From contig SCQA01000079.1 in assembly GCA_004298725.1 (NCBI GenBank), positions 1 to 11,551 of the forward strand: a stretch of DNA of 11,551 bases. Direction: 5' to 3'. Below are positions 1 through 8,627 of this stretch, in pieces (position 1 is the stretch's first letter; every line of letters starts with the position of its first letter). The position numbers were made by a program, and so were the translations under genes. This stretch comes from a bacterium. GTDB taxonomy: Bacteria > Desulfobacterota > GWC2-55-46. The notes beneath the pieces were generated by a model. It was not told the DNA's origin. It made no database searches and saw only the letters and a program-made list of their open reading frames with translations.

Positions 1-3000
1 TAATAATCGGAATGGTGTACGGGTCCCATTCGGCAATAACCACGCCTGCGGCAACCTTCTGACCGTCCGTCACCTTGAGCCTCGCGCCGTATATTACGGC
101 GTTTTTCTCCCTGTCCCTGCCCTGCTCGTCATGAACGGCGATGTCGCCGTTTCTGTTCATTACCACGGCCTCGCCATTCGAATTAACGGCCACGTTAAGA
201 TTATGATATTTTACAATACCCTCATGGCGCGCCTCGATAGCCGTCTGCTCGACCCTTCTGCTCGCGGTTCCGCCTATGTGAAAAGTCCTCATGGTAAGCT
301 GAGTTCCAGGCTCGCCTATTGACTGCGCCGCGATTACGCCGACTGATTCACCCTGCTCAACCATCCTGCCCCTTGTGAGGTCTCTGCCGTAGCACTTGGC
401 ACATATGCCGCGGGTGGCGCGGCACGTAAGCACGCTTCTTATCTTTACCTTTTCTATGCCGGCCTCTTCAATAGCTTCCATCTTTGCTTCGTCAATATCC
501 TCGTTCGCCTCTACAATTACCTTTTGAGAGAATGTGTCAATTACGTCTTCAAGAACGACCCTTCCGAGTATCCTTTCGCCGATAGCCTCTATGACCTCTC
601 CGCCTTCCATAAGCGGAGTCATGTAGATGCCGTCAAGCGTGCCGCAGTCGTCCTCTGCTATGATGGCGTCCTGAGCTACGTCAACGAGCCTTCTTGTAAG
701 ATAGCCCGAATTCGCGGTTTTAAGCGCGGTGTCGGCAAGGCCTTTTCTTGCGCCGTGCGTTGATATGAAATACTGCAACACGGTAAGGCCTTCCCTGAAG
801 TTAGCCGTAATCGGCGTTTCTATGATTTCGCCGGAGGGTTTAGCCATAAGTCCCCTCATTCCGGCAAGCTGTCTTATCTGCTGTGCCGAACCCCTTGCGC
901 CGGAGTCAGCCATAATGAATATCGGGTTAAACGACTGAACGGCCTTCATGTGGCCGTCATCTCCCTTGACGTGGTCAACGGCAAGTTCCTTGAGCATCTC
1001 TTCGGCTATCTCTTCTGTCGCCTGCGCCCATATGTCAATAACCTTGTTGTAGCGCTCACCGTCGGTTATAAGGCCTTCGTTATATTGCTTTTGTATCTCC
1101 TTAACCTCTTCATAAGCGGCATCAAGGAACTCCGGCTTCTTTTTCGGTATCTTCATGTCGTCTATGCATATGGAAATACCGGCCCTCGTGGCGTACTTGT
1201 AGCCCAAGTCTTTAAGCCTGTCAGCGAGAAGAACCGTTTCCTTACTGCCGCTTCTTCTGTAACAGATGTCTATAAGGTCGGCAAGACGCTTCTTGTCCAT
1301 TACCTTGTTAATTTCTTCAAACTTTATAACCGGCGGGATTACTTCCATTAAAAGCACCCTGCCGATTGTGGTGTCAATAATCTTGCCCTCGAGCCTCAGC
1401 TTAATCTTCGCCTGTATGTGAGTCGCCCCGGCGTCATAAGCGGCATGAACTTCATCAAAGTCAGCGTAGCGCCTTCCTTCGCCTTTAACATTGGGCCTTT
1501 CGCGTGTAAGGTAATAAAGCCCCAAGACGATGTCCTGAGTAGGGACGATTATAGGCTTTCCGCTTGCCGGAGAGAGAATGTTGTTAGTGGACATCATAAG
1601 CACTCTCGCCTCTACCTGCGCCTCAATAGAGAGCGGCACGTGCACGGCCATCTGGTCGCCGTCAAAGTCGGCGTTAAACGCGGTACACACAAGAGGATGA
1701 AGCTGTATGGCCTTTCCTTCTATGAGTATCGGCTCAAACGCCTGTATGCCGAGCCTGTGAAGCGTGGGCGCGCGGTTTAAAAGCACAGGGTGCTCCCTTA
1801 CGACCTCGTCAAGCACGTCCCATACTTCGGTCCTCTCCTTCTCGAGCATCTTCTTGGCGGCCTTGATGGTGGTAGCGTAGCCCTTCTCCTCAAGCTTCTG
1901 GTAAATAAACGGCTTAAACAGTTCAATGGCCATCTTCTTCGGAAGGCCGCACTGATGAAGACGCAAGTCCGGACCTATGACTATGACCGAACGGCCGGAG
2001 TAGTCAACGCGCTTTCCAAGAAGGTTCTGTCTGAACCTGCCGCCCTTGCCTTTTATCATGTCGCTTAACGACTTAAGCGGCCTCTTGTTCTGGCCGGTTA
2101 TTATGCGCCCGCGCCTTCCGTTGTCAAAGAGCGCGTCAACCGACTCCTGAAGCATCCTCTTTTCATTTCTGATGATGATGTCAGGGGCGGAAAGCTCCAT
2201 GAGCCTTTTAAGCCTGTTATTCCTGTTTATAACCCTTCTGTAAAGGTCGTTCAGGTCGGATGTGGCAAACCTACCGCCGTCAAGCGGAACAAGCGGCCTT
2301 AAATCCGGCGGAAGCACGGGTATGACTTCAAGTATCATCCACTCCGGCTTGTTGCCGGAAGATAAAAACGCGTCAACAACCTTAAGCCTCTTGGCTATGC
2401 GTTTTTTCTTGGCGTCAGACGACGTCTTTCTCATCTCGGAGCGCAAATTAGATGAAAGTTTTTCAAGGTCTATTTTATGGAGCAGTTCCCTCACGGCCTC
2501 GGCGCCCATGCCGCTTTCAAACCCGTCCGGCCCCCACTTTTCAATTGACTTCTGGTGCTTGTCTTCGTTAAGAAGCTCGCCTTCAGTCAAATCAGTGTTC
2601 TTGGGGTCTAACACCACGTAGTTTTCATAATAAAGAACCCTTTCAAGCTCTTTAAGCGTCAAATCGAGCATGGCGCCTATTCTTGAAGGAAGGCTCCTTA
2701 AAAACCATATATGCGCCACGGGCGTCGCAAGCTCTATATGCCCGAGCCTGTCCCTTCTCACGTTTGAAGGTATAACCTCAACGCCGCACTTTTCGCACAC
2801 TATGCCGCGGTGCTTCATCCGTTTATACTTGCCGCAGTTGCATTCAAAATCTTTGACCGGGCCGAATATCTTCGCGCAGAAGAGTCCGTCCCTTTCAGGC
2901 TTGAATGTCCTGTAGTTTATAGTCTCGGGCTTTTTAACCTCGCCGTGCGACCACTCGCGGATTCTCTCCGGCGAAGCAATTGAAATGCGGATGGCGTTAA

Positions 3001-3049
3001 AATCCATCGGTTTTTTCTGTCTTTCAAACAATGCCTCAATGCGTTCCAA
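1..3049 (-). CDS. rpoC: RNA polymerase subunit beta' (5' part, runs off the window)
   Basis: Encodes the beta' subunit, which carries the catalytic Mg-binding loop of RNA polymerase. Reading the minus strand from 3049 gives 1016 uninterrupted codons, and the frame stays open to base 1. Visible landmarks are the N-terminal zinc site C70, C72, C85, C88; the invariant NADFDGD loop at residues 459-465; the bridge-helix region from about residue 713 (MADSGARGS); the second zinc site C802, C876, C883, C886; and the trigger-loop segment ending TMRTFHIGG. The last visible residues resemble the sandwich-barrel repeats of insert SI3 in E. coli, so the cut falls inside that insert. Numbering follows E. 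coli within about a dozen residues, which argues against frameshifts. The start is a TTG at 3049, because a strong AAGGAGG lies 6 bases upstream; the first in-frame ATG is codon 15. The gene follows rpoB after 50 bases and is surely co-transcribed with it. Confidence 0.98.
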   Translation of the reverse strand, partial: MERIEALFERQKKPMDFNAIRISIASPERIREWSHGEVKKPETINYRTFKPERDGLFCAKIFGPVKDFECNCGKYKRMKHRGIVCEKCGVEVIPSNVRRDRLGHIELATPVAHIWFLRSLPSRIGAMLDLTLKELERVLYYENYVVLDPKNTDLTEGELLNEDKHQKSIEKWGPDGFESGMGAEAVRELLHKIDLEKLSSNLRSEMRKTSSDAKKKRIAKRLKVVDAFLSSGNKPEWMILEVIPVLPPDLRPLVPLDGGRFATSDLNDLYRRVINRNNRLKRLMELSAPDIIIRNEKRMLQESVDALFDNGRRGRIITGQNKRPLKSLSDMIKGKGGRFRQNLLGKRVDYSGRSVIVIGPDLRLHQCGLPKKMAIELFKPFIYQKLEEKGYATTIKAAKKMLEKERTEVWDVLDEVVREHPVLLNRAPTLHRLGIQAFEPILIEGKAIQLHPLVCTAFNADFDGDQMAVHVPLSIEAQVEARVLMMSTNNILSPASGKPIIVPTQDIVLGLYYLTRERPNVKGEGRRYADFDEVHAAYDAGATHIQAKIKLRLEGKIIDTTIGRVLLMEVIPPVIKFEEINKVMDKKRLADLIDICYRRSGSKETVLLADRLKDLGYKYATRAGISICIDDMKIPKKKPEFLDAAYEEVKEIQKQYNEGLITDGERYNKVIDIWAQATEEIAEEMLKELAVDHVKGDDGHMKAVQSFNPIFIMADSGARGSAQQIRQLAGMRGLMAKPSGEIIETPITANFREGLTVLQYFISTHGARKGLADTALKTANSGYLTRRLVDVAQDAIIAEDDCGTLDGIYMTPLMEGGEVIEAIGERILGRVVLEDVIDTFSQKVIVEANEDIDEAKMEAIEEAGIEKVKIRSVLTCRATRGICAKCYGRDLTRGRMVEQGESVGVIAAQSIGEPGTQLTMRTFHIGGTASRRVEQTAIEARHEGIVKYHNLNVAVNSNGEAVVMNRNGDIAVHDEQGRDREKNAVIYGARLKVTDGQKVAAGVVIAEWDPYTIPII

Positions 3050-3062
3050 TTGAGACCTCCTT
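3047..3062 (-). promoter_or_regulatory. rpoC ribosome-binding site with TTG start
   Basis: On the minus strand AAGGAGG (3056-3062) is followed by six bases and then TTG (3047-3049). The near-perfect Shine-Dalgarno and ideal spacing decide the start in favour of TTG. The translated N-terminus, MERIEALFERQKKPMDFNAI, lines up with the E. coli beta' N-terminus, which supports this choice over the downstream ATG. Confidence 0.85.
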
Positions 3063-3099
3063 GGACGAAGCTGGTTCCTGAAAAATCGTGCCCTGAACC

Positions 3100-6000
3100 T
3101 TACTCATCTTCCTCTATAAGGTTAACGTCAAGCGAGAGGCTCTGAAGTTCCTTCAGCAACACGCTGAAGGACTCGGGAAGCGTCGGCTCAAGATTATAGT
3201 TGCCAGTAACAATGCTCTCGTACATCTTGGTGCGTCCGGGCACGTCGTCGGACTTGACGGTCAAAAACTCCTGAAGGCTGTAAGCCGCGCCGTATGCCTC
3301 CATCGCCCAAACTTCCATTTCTCCAAGCCTCTGCCCGCCAAACTGAGCCTTGCCGCCGAGCGGTTGCTGAGTTACAAGCGAGTACGGGCCGGTTGACCTT
3401 GCGTGAATCTTGTCGTCAACAAGGTGGTGCAGTTTCATCATGTACATCGTGCCTATGGTTACGTCCTGATCGAACGCGTCGCCGGTTCTGCCGTCGTATA
3501 GCCTTGTCTTGCCGTTTTTAGGAAGTTCAGCGGCGCTGAGGGCGTCCTTTACGTCAAATTCCGTGGCTCCGTCAAAGACCGGACTTGCCACGCGTATGCC
3601 CTTGCCTATCCTGTTGGCAATGACGGCCACTTCTTCATCCGCGAGGCTGTTTACGAACTTGCTTATTTCGTGTGAGCCGTAAATCTTCTTAATCCTGTCT
3701 TTAATGGCGTTTATACCCGTATTTTTCTCAACAAGCGCCCTTACTGACGCGCCAAGCGTCTTGGCCGCCCAGCCGATATGAGTCTCAAGTATCTGGCCGA
3801 TGTTCATTCTTGACGGCACGCCAAGCGGATTAAGCACGATGTCCACAGGGGTTCCGTCCGCGAGGTACGGCATATCCTCGTCCGGCAGTATCCTTGAAAT
3901 GACGCCCTTGTTGCCGTGGCGTCCGGCCATTTTGTCTCCTACGGAAACCTTCCTCTTCATGGCTATGTAAACTTTAACCATTTTTATGACGCCGGGAGGA
4001 AGCTCGTCGCCGCGTTTAAGCCTGTTTATCCTGTCGTCAAAGACCATCTTTATAAGGTCAACCTGCTCGGACAGGCCGTTTAATATATTCGTTATCTCTT
4101 TTTCCGCCCTCTCGTCAGCCGGAATTATCTCATGCCACCGGCCCGTAGGCACGCTGTTAAGAAGTTCCGCGTCTATGGGCTTGCCCTTGCTTAAAAGGGT
4201 GTTGCCCTTCTTATCCGCAATGCGTACGGCGGACTTTTTATTTAAAAGAAGCTTCCTTACCCGCGCCAGCGCCGCATCCTTGACAATGCCTATTTCATCG
4301 TCGCGGTCTTTCATCAAGCGGGCCATCTCTTTATCTTCTATGAAGCGGCTCCGCTCGTCTTTTTCAGCGCCCTTTCTTGAAAAGACCTTGGCGTCAATAA
4401 CCACGCCGTCTATGCCCGGAGGCACTCTAAGCGAAGTGTCTTTAACGTCCTCGGCCTTTTCGCCGAATATGGCGCGCAGGAGCTTTTCTTCCGGAGAAAG
4501 CTGGGTTTCGCCCTTTGGCGTAATCTTGCCGACGAGTATGTCTCCCGGAGAAACCTCGGCGCCTATTCTAACTATGCCGCTTTCATCAAGATCTTTAGTA
4601 GCCTCTTCGCCTACGTTGGGTATATCCCTTGTTATCTCTTCCTTGCCGAGCTTAATGTCGCGCGCTACTATTTCAAACTCTTCAATGTGAACCGACGTGA
4701 AAGTGTCGTCCCTAAGCAGGCGCTCGCTTATAAGTATTGAGTCCTCAAAGTTATACCCGCCCCACGGCATGAAGGCGACCGTTACGTTACTGCCGAGGGC
4801 AAGCTCGCCCTCCGCCGTTGACGGCCCGTCGGCTATAACCTGCCCGGCGGTAAGCACCGTGCCTTTATCAACAATGGGCTTCTGGTTCAAACAAGTATTC
4901 TGGTTAGACCTTCTGAACTTGGTAAGGTTATAAATATCAACCCCGCCGGTCTCGTTTCTTGCGACTATGCGCGTGGCGTCAACGGCCTCGACCACGCCGG
5001 CGCTCTTGGCCAGCACGGTTACGCCGGAATCCCTTGCCACGACAGACTCCATGCCGGTGCCGATAAGCGGCGCCTCGGTGCGAATAAGAGGCACGGCCTG
5101 CCTTTGCATGTTAGAACCCATAAGCGCCCTGTTGGCGTCGTCGTTCTCAAGAAACGGCACAAGAGATGCCGCGACGCTGACAAGCTGGTTCGGAGATACG
5201 TCCATAAGCGTTATCTCCTCAGGCCGGGCCATAATGAACTCGCCGCCTTTACGCGCGGAGATGAACTCGCTTGTAAAATGTCCATCCTTGTCCATTGGCG
5301 CGTTTGCCTGCGCTATGACGTGCAGTTCCTCGTCAAGGGCCGAAAGATACGTAATTTTATTAGTGACCTTGCCGTTTACGACCTGCCTGTAGGGCGTTTC
5401 TATGAAGCCGAAATCATTAACCCTCGCATATGTCGAAAGCGACACGATAAGGCCGATATTCGGGCCTTCAGGCGTCTCGATGGGGCATATTCTGCCGTAG
5501 TGCGTGGCATGAACGTCTCTGACTTCAAAGCCCGCCCTTTCCCGTGTAAGACCTCCCGGCCCAAGGGCCGAAAGCCTTCTTTTATGCGTTATCTCGGAAA
5601 GCGGATTCGTCTGGTCCATAAACTGCGAAAGCTGGCTTGAACCGAAAAATTCCTTTATCACGGCTGAAACCGACTTCGGGTTTATGAGGTCGTGCGGCAT
5701 GAGAGTTTCAAGTTCGCCAAGGCTCATCCTCTCTTTAACGGCCCTCTCCATGCGGAGAAGCCCTATCCTGTACTGGTTTTCAAGAAGTTCGCCTACGGAC
5801 CTTACCCTTCTATTGCCAAGGTGGTCAATGTCGTCCACCACGCCCTGACCGTTTCTAAGCCCGATTAAGTAACGCACGACGCCGAGTATGTCTTCTTTTC
5901 TCAGCGTGGTCTGCTCAAGCGGCACGTCGTAACCGAGCTTGCGGTTAAGTTTAAGCCTTCCAACCTTTGAAAGGTCGTAGCGCTCCGCGTTGAAGAAGAG

Positions 6001-7242
6001 GTCGTCAAAAAAAGAGTTGGCGGTTTCAACGGTGGGGATGTCGCCGGGTTTCAGCCTCTTGTATATTTCTATCCTCGCGTTAAGCGTCATGTTGGAGGTA
6101 ATATCGTCCGAGTTCTCTTTTCTATGCTCGACTATGGCTCTGGTTTCATCGCTCGCTATCTTGTCGTTAAGCAGGGTCTCCCTGAAGTACGCGCCGACGG
6201 CCTCAATGAGCAGAAGTTTAAATTCGGTAATATCCCTTCTCGATATTTCATCAAGCTTCTCGCGTGAAAGAGGCTGGTTGCACTCAAGCACCACTTCGCC
6301 GGTTTTTGTGTCGACAATATCCCTTGACACTATCCTTCCGATTATATCCTCAACCTCGACTGGTATGTGGTTTATATCGGCGGCTATGAGCTTCTTTATC
6401 GCAAGACGCGTAAATTTTCTGTCTTTCTTTACCAAGACCTCGCCGGTTGACGGATCCTTTATGTCTCTGCTCGCCTTTTGCCCGACAAGGTACTCAGGCT
6501 CCACGCTTTTTAATATCTTTTTACCGTCAAGCACTATTGTTTCAGTGGGGTAAAAGAAGTTAAGAGTTTCCTCCACTGAATAGCCGAGCGCCTTTAAAAG
6601 TATCGTCGCAGGCATCTTGCGACGCTTGTCTATGCGGACGTAAAGCCAGTCTTTCTGGTCGAATTCAAAGTCAAGCCACGAGCCGTGGTACGGAATGACG
6701 CGCGCAGTGTAGAGCACCTTGCCACTAAAGCCCTTGGCCTTTTCAAATTCGAAGAATACGCCCGGAGACCTGTGCAACTGGCTTACTATTACTCTTTCCG
6801 TGCCGTTGATAATAAAACTTCCGTTGTCGGTCATCAGCGGTATTTCGCCGAAATAGACCTCCTGCTCTTTTATGTCGCGTATGGACTGAGCGCCGGTATC
6901 GAGGTCCTTGTCGAACATTATAAGGCGCACCAACAACTTTATCGGTGCGGCATATGTCATGCCCTTCTGGTGGCATTCCTCTTCCGTGTACTTAGGCTCA
7001 AGTAAAACGTACTTCTCAAACTCAAGTGAAACATTTCCGCTGAAGTCCTTTATCGGAAACGCGCCCTTGAACACGGCCTGAAAGCCGATGTTTTTCCGTT
7101 CCTCGGGTTTAGCGCCCTGCTGAAGGAATTGGACAAAGGAATTCTTCTGCACCTCGATAAGGTTGGGCATGTCCACAACCTTACCGATCCTTGAATAATC
7201 TTTCCGCAGTAACTCTCCGCCTGTTAAATAAGAGGACGCCAT
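3100..7242 (-). CDS. rpoB: RNA polymerase subunit beta
   Basis: Encodes the beta subunit of RNA polymerase, 1380 aa against 1342 in E. coli. The rifampicin pocket is intact: the GSSQLSQFMDQ segment starts at residue 534, D543, H553 and S558 correspond to E. coli D516, H526 and S531, and all match the sensitive type. The invariant GPNIGL stretch follows. The active-site lysines in GDKMAGRHGNKGV are K1104 and K1112 (E. coli K1065 and K1073). Segments matching the E. coli inserts SI1 (roughly residues 225-370) and SI2 (roughly 975-1080, with RSRFIEDKEMARL and FDDRINRLKRGDELPPG) are both present, as in proteobacteria and their relatives. The C-terminus ELQSLSLDVNLIEEDE is typical. The ATG at 7242 is the only reasonable start; upstream is a weak G-rich site (GGGGG) rather than the GGAGG seen at most neighbours. 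A 392-base gap separates it from rplL. Confidence 0.99.
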   Translation of the reverse strand: MASSYLTGGELLRKDYSRIGKVVDMPNLIEVQKNSFVQFLQQGAKPEERKNIGFQAVFKGAFPIKDFSGNVSLEFEKYVLLEPKYTEEECHQKGMTYAAPIKLLVRLIMFDKDLDTGAQSIRDIKEQEVYFGEIPLMTDNGSFIINGTERVIVSQLHRSPGVFFEFEKAKGFSGKVLYTARVIPYHGSWLDFEFDQKDWLYVRIDKRRKMPATILLKALGYSVEETLNFFYPTETIVLDGKKILKSVEPEYLVGQKASRDIKDPSTGEVLVKKDRKFTRLAIKKLIAADINHIPVEVEDIIGRIVSRDIVDTKTGEVVLECNQPLSREKLDEISRRDITEFKLLLIEAVGAYFRETLLNDKIASDETRAIVEHRKENSDDITSNMTLNARIEIYKRLKPGDIPTVETANSFFDDLFFNAERYDLSKVGRLKLNRKLGYDVPLEQTTLRKEDILGVVRYLIGLRNGQGVVDDIDHLGNRRVRSVGELLENQYRIGLLRMERAVKERMSLGELETLMPHDLINPKSVSAVIKEFFGSSQLSQFMDQTNPLSEITHKRRLSALGPGGLTRERAGFEVRDVHATHYGRICPIETPEGPNIGLIVSLSTYARVNDFGFIETPYRQVVNGKVTNKITYLSALDEELHVIAQANAPMDKDGHFTSEFISARKGGEFIMARPEEITLMDVSPNQLVSVAASLVPFLENDDANRALMGSNMQRQAVPLIRTEAPLIGTGMESVVARDSGVTVLAKSAGVVEAVDATRIVARNETGGVDIYNLTKFRRSNQNTCLNQKPIVDKGTVLTAGQVIADGPSTAEGELALGSNVTVAFMPWGGYNFEDSILISERLLRDDTFTSVHIEEFEIVARDIKLGKEEITRDIPNVGEEATKDLDESGIVRIGAEVSPGDILVGKITPKGETQLSPEEKLLRAIFGEKAEDVKDTSLRVPPGIDGVVIDAKVFSRKGAEKDERSRFIEDKEMARLMKDRDDEIGIVKDAALARVRKLLLNKKSAVRIADKKGNTLLSKGKPIDAELLNSVPTGRWHEIIPADERAEKEITNILNGLSEQVDLIKMVFDDRINRLKRGDELPPGVIKMVKVYIAMKRKVSVGDKMAGRHGNKGVISRILPDEDMPYLADGTPVDIVLNPLGVPSRMNIGQILETHIGWAAKTLGASVRALVEKNTGINAIKDRIKKIYGSHEISKFVNSLADEEVAVIANRIGKGIRVASPVFDGATEFDVKDALSAAELPKNGKTRLYDGRTGDAFDQDVTIGTMYMMKLHHLVDDKIHARSTGPYSLVTQQPLGGKAQFGGQRLGEMEVWAMEAYGAAYSLQEFLTVKSDDVPGRTKMYESIVTGNYNLEPTLPESFSVLLKELQSLSLDVNLIEEDE

Positions 7243-7265
7243 CGTAATGCCCCCGCGAAACCGCG
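7243..7265 (-). promoter_or_regulatory. rpoB ribosome-binding region with small hairpin
   Basis: The bases just before the rpoB ATG hold a G5 run about eight bases from the start, with no GGAGG. Immediately upstream CGCG-GTTT-CGCG (7254-7257 with 7262-7265) can form a 4-bp GC hairpin that touches the G run. The weak, partly structured site stands out because rplL, rplJ, rplA and rpoC all have strong Shine-Dalgarno sequences. Any effect on translation is inference. Confidence 0.35.
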
Positions 7266-7341
7266 CAAAAACAAAGAACGGTCCGCCATAGAATTAGTTT
7301 TGAAATACCCCGCCGTTCATAGCGAAAATCGCCATAAAATG

Positions 7342-7373
7342 ACGGTAAATACCGGCAAGAAACTTATTACCGT
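7342..7373 (-). other. Stem-loop in the rpoB 5' leader
   Basis: ACGGTA (7342-7347) pairs with TACCGT (7368-7373), and ATA with TAT continues the stem after one bulged base: 9 bp in all with a 13-base loop. On the transcript it is followed by CATTTTATGG, which is not a proper U tract, so a terminator is unlikely. It lies about 100 bases before the rpoB start. Function unknown. Confidence 0.3.
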
Positions 7374-7477
7374 TTATACAGCTCTGCTTTAACCAACCCT
7401 TAAAAGTAGCGAGCCAAAGCCGAACACCTGATTAGAAAAATAAAACCGCGCTCAAAATTAAATGCCTGACGCAAAAA

Positions 7478-7506
7478 ATAAGAAGCATCGCCTGACAACC
7501 TGTCAA
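7478..7506 (-). promoter_or_regulatory. Candidate internal sigma70-type promoter for rpoBC
   Basis: On the minus strand a consensus -35 TTGACA (7501-7506) lies 17 bases from TCTTAT (7478-7483), a 4/6 match to TATAAT. It is downstream of the large hairpin in the rplL-rpoB gap and about 235 bases before rpoB, a sensible place for a secondary promoter. A short dyad, TGACA-GGT-TGTCA (7493-7505), overlaps the -35 and could be a protein site or chance. This is a prediction from sequence only. Confidence 0.35.
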
Positions 7507-7533
7507 ATTCCCGTAAAACTTCCGCGTTTAAAG

Positions 7534-7584
7534 AAGCGAAGCGCCCGCATGCCGTTTTAAGACGGCCTGCGGGCCAATTCGCTT
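7534..7584 (-). other. Composite hairpin in the rplL-rpoB gap (attenuator or RNase III-like site)
   Basis: Three stacked helices share one axis: AAGCGAA with TTCGCTT (7534-7540 / 7578-7584, 7 bp), GCCCGCA with TGCGGGC (7543-7549 / 7568-7574, 7 bp) and GCCGT with ACGGC (7551-7555 / 7562-7566, 5 bp). They are separated by a 2x3 internal loop and a single mismatch, and the loop is 6 bases. On the transcript it is followed by CTTTAAACG, so the U tract is too weak for a strong terminator. In E. coli the same gap holds a partial attenuator and an RNase III cleavage site that set the ratio of ribosomal protein to polymerase. The position and shape here suggest the same role by analogy. Confidence 0.6.
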
Positions 7585-7634
7585 GCAATCACAAATGATA
7601 TTTCAGCAACACGCGACAAAAAAGACCAAACAGG

Positions 7635-8018
7635 CTACTGTATTTCAACCTGCGCGCCCGCGCTCTCAACCTGCTTCTTTATTTTATCAGCCTCATCTTT
7701 GGTAACGCCTTCCTTCAATGTCTTTGGCGCGCCCTCAACGAGGTCCTTTGCTTCCTTAAGGCCAAGGCCGGTTATGGCCCTTACTTCCTTAATGGCCTTT
7801 ATCTTATCCGCTCCGGCGCTCTTAAGAACGACCGTGAACTCCGTCTTCTCAACCGCCGCCGCTCCCGCGCCGCCAGCCGCCGGGGCCGCCGCTACCGCTA
7901 CCGGCGCAGACGCTGAAACGCCGAACTTCGTCTCAAGTTCCTTTACAAGCTCTGAAAGCTCGATAACCGACATATTCTCGATGTATTTTACTACGTCATC
8001 CTTTGTGAGTTGAGCCAT
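7635..8018 (-). CDS. rplL: 50S ribosomal protein L7/L12
   Basis: Encodes L7/L12, the multi-copy stalk protein that recruits translational GTPases to the ribosome. At 127 aa it has the normal length. The N-terminal dimerisation and L10-binding domain spans roughly residues 1-33 (LTKDDVVKYIENMSVIELSE). An Ala/Gly/Pro-rich flexible hinge follows (about 36-55), then the globular C-terminal domain (about 57-127) with the conserved KIKAIKEVRAITGLGLKEAK segment that contacts elongation factors. The ATG is preceded by AGGGAGG at good spacing. It lies 76 bases after rplJ; the stalk needs several L12 per L10, so rplL is expected to be translated more strongly than rplJ. Confidence 0.99.
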   Translation of the reverse strand: MAQLTKDDVVKYIENMSVIELSELVKELETKFGVSASAPVAVAAAPAAGGAGAAAVEKTEFTVVLKSAGADKIKAIKEVRAITGLGLKEAKDLVEGAPKTLKEGVTKDEADKIKKQVESAGAQVEIQ

Positions 8019-8023
8019 TTTAT

Positions 8024-8049
8024 CCTCCCTGTACGTTATGCGTAACGTA
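8024..8049 (-). promoter_or_regulatory. rplL ribosome-binding site capped by a perfect 7-bp hairpin
   Basis: On the minus strand TACGTTA-CGCA-TAACGTA (8032-8049) forms a perfect 7-bp stem with a four-base loop. One base later comes the strong Shine-Dalgarno AGGGAGG (8024-8030), then the rplL ATG. The stem leaves the site itself free. It may shield the site from upstream pairing or from exonucleases, but this is inferred. Confidence 0.5.
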
Positions 8050-8094
8050 TTATCGTTTTTTGTTTTCAGGTACCTTTACTGATTAATCGTTTAA

Positions 8095-8622
8095 CTACGC
8101 GCCCTGGGCAACCTTCGCGTCCTTTACCGCGTTAAGCGCGTAAAGGAACTTTCTTTGCACGCCGGAAAGCACGCCGACAAGACCGCTTGCCGGAGACTTC
8201 ATCGAGCCGAGCAACTTCGCAAGTAACACTTCCCTTGGCGGCAGTTCGGCAAGCGCGGTTATCTCGCTGATGCTGATGACTTTTTTGCCAAGCGAGCCCG
8301 CTCTTATTTTGAGCTTCGGCTTTTCCTTTGCAAACTCGGTAAGCTTTTTAGCGGCGGCGGCGGCATCTTTGTAGCTGAAAACTATCGCCACCGGACCGTT
8401 AATATTACCGGCGAGCGCTTCGACATCTGAACCGGTTATAGCGCGCTTTGCAAGCGTATTTCTAAGTATCTTCATCTCAACGGATGAATCACGGAAGGCC
8501 TTTCTTATTTCATTCATCTCAACGGCCTTAATGCCCTGATACTCGGCTATGAATGTAGCATTAGCCTTTGCAAACTTCGCGCGAACGGTTTCTACTGTAA
8601 GCTCTTTTGCCTTTCTGTCCAA
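8095..8622 (-). CDS. rplJ: 50S ribosomal protein L10
   Basis: Encodes L10, which anchors L12 dimers to 23S rRNA at the base of the ribosomal stalk; in many bacteria the L10-L12 complex also binds its own leader RNA to repress the operon. At 175 aa it is of normal length. Recognisable family stretches are the N-terminal ATFIAEYQGIKAVEMNEIRK, then MKILRNTLAKRAI, NGPVAIVFSYKD, and the C-terminal helix (SPASGLVGVLSGVQRKFLYAL) that binds L12. The start is TTG at 8622, supported by GGAGGGG at 8628-8634 and by no better in-frame ATG near the conserved N-terminus. It follows rplA after a 221-base leader and is followed by rplL. Confidence 0.98.
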   Translation of the reverse strand: MDRKAKELTVETVRAKFAKANATFIAEYQGIKAVEMNEIRKAFRDSSVEMKILRNTLAKRAITGSDVEALAGNINGPVAIVFSYKDAAAAAKKLTEFAKEKPKLKIRAGSLGKKVISISEITALAELPPREVLLAKLLGSMKSPASGLVGVLSGVQRKFLYALNAVKDAKVAQGA

Positions 8623-8627
8623 TTTTT

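Noticed and set aside
5560..5660. Possible rifampicin-resistance changes in RpoB
   Set aside because: D543, H553 and S558, matching the main resistance positions, are wild type. T545, where E. coli has Asn, looks like lineage variation.
3986..6553. Long plus-strand ORFs (e.g. 3986-4690, 5104-5640, 5990-6553) opposite rpoB
   Set aside because: Antisense to highly conserved rpoB; Ser-rich composition and no recognisable motif. Codon bias of the real gene explains the open frames.
7400..7588. 62-codon minus-strand ORF in the rplL-rpoB gap
   Set aside because: It begins within the large hairpin, has no convincing ribosome-binding site and no recognisable domain; it is more likely leader RNA.
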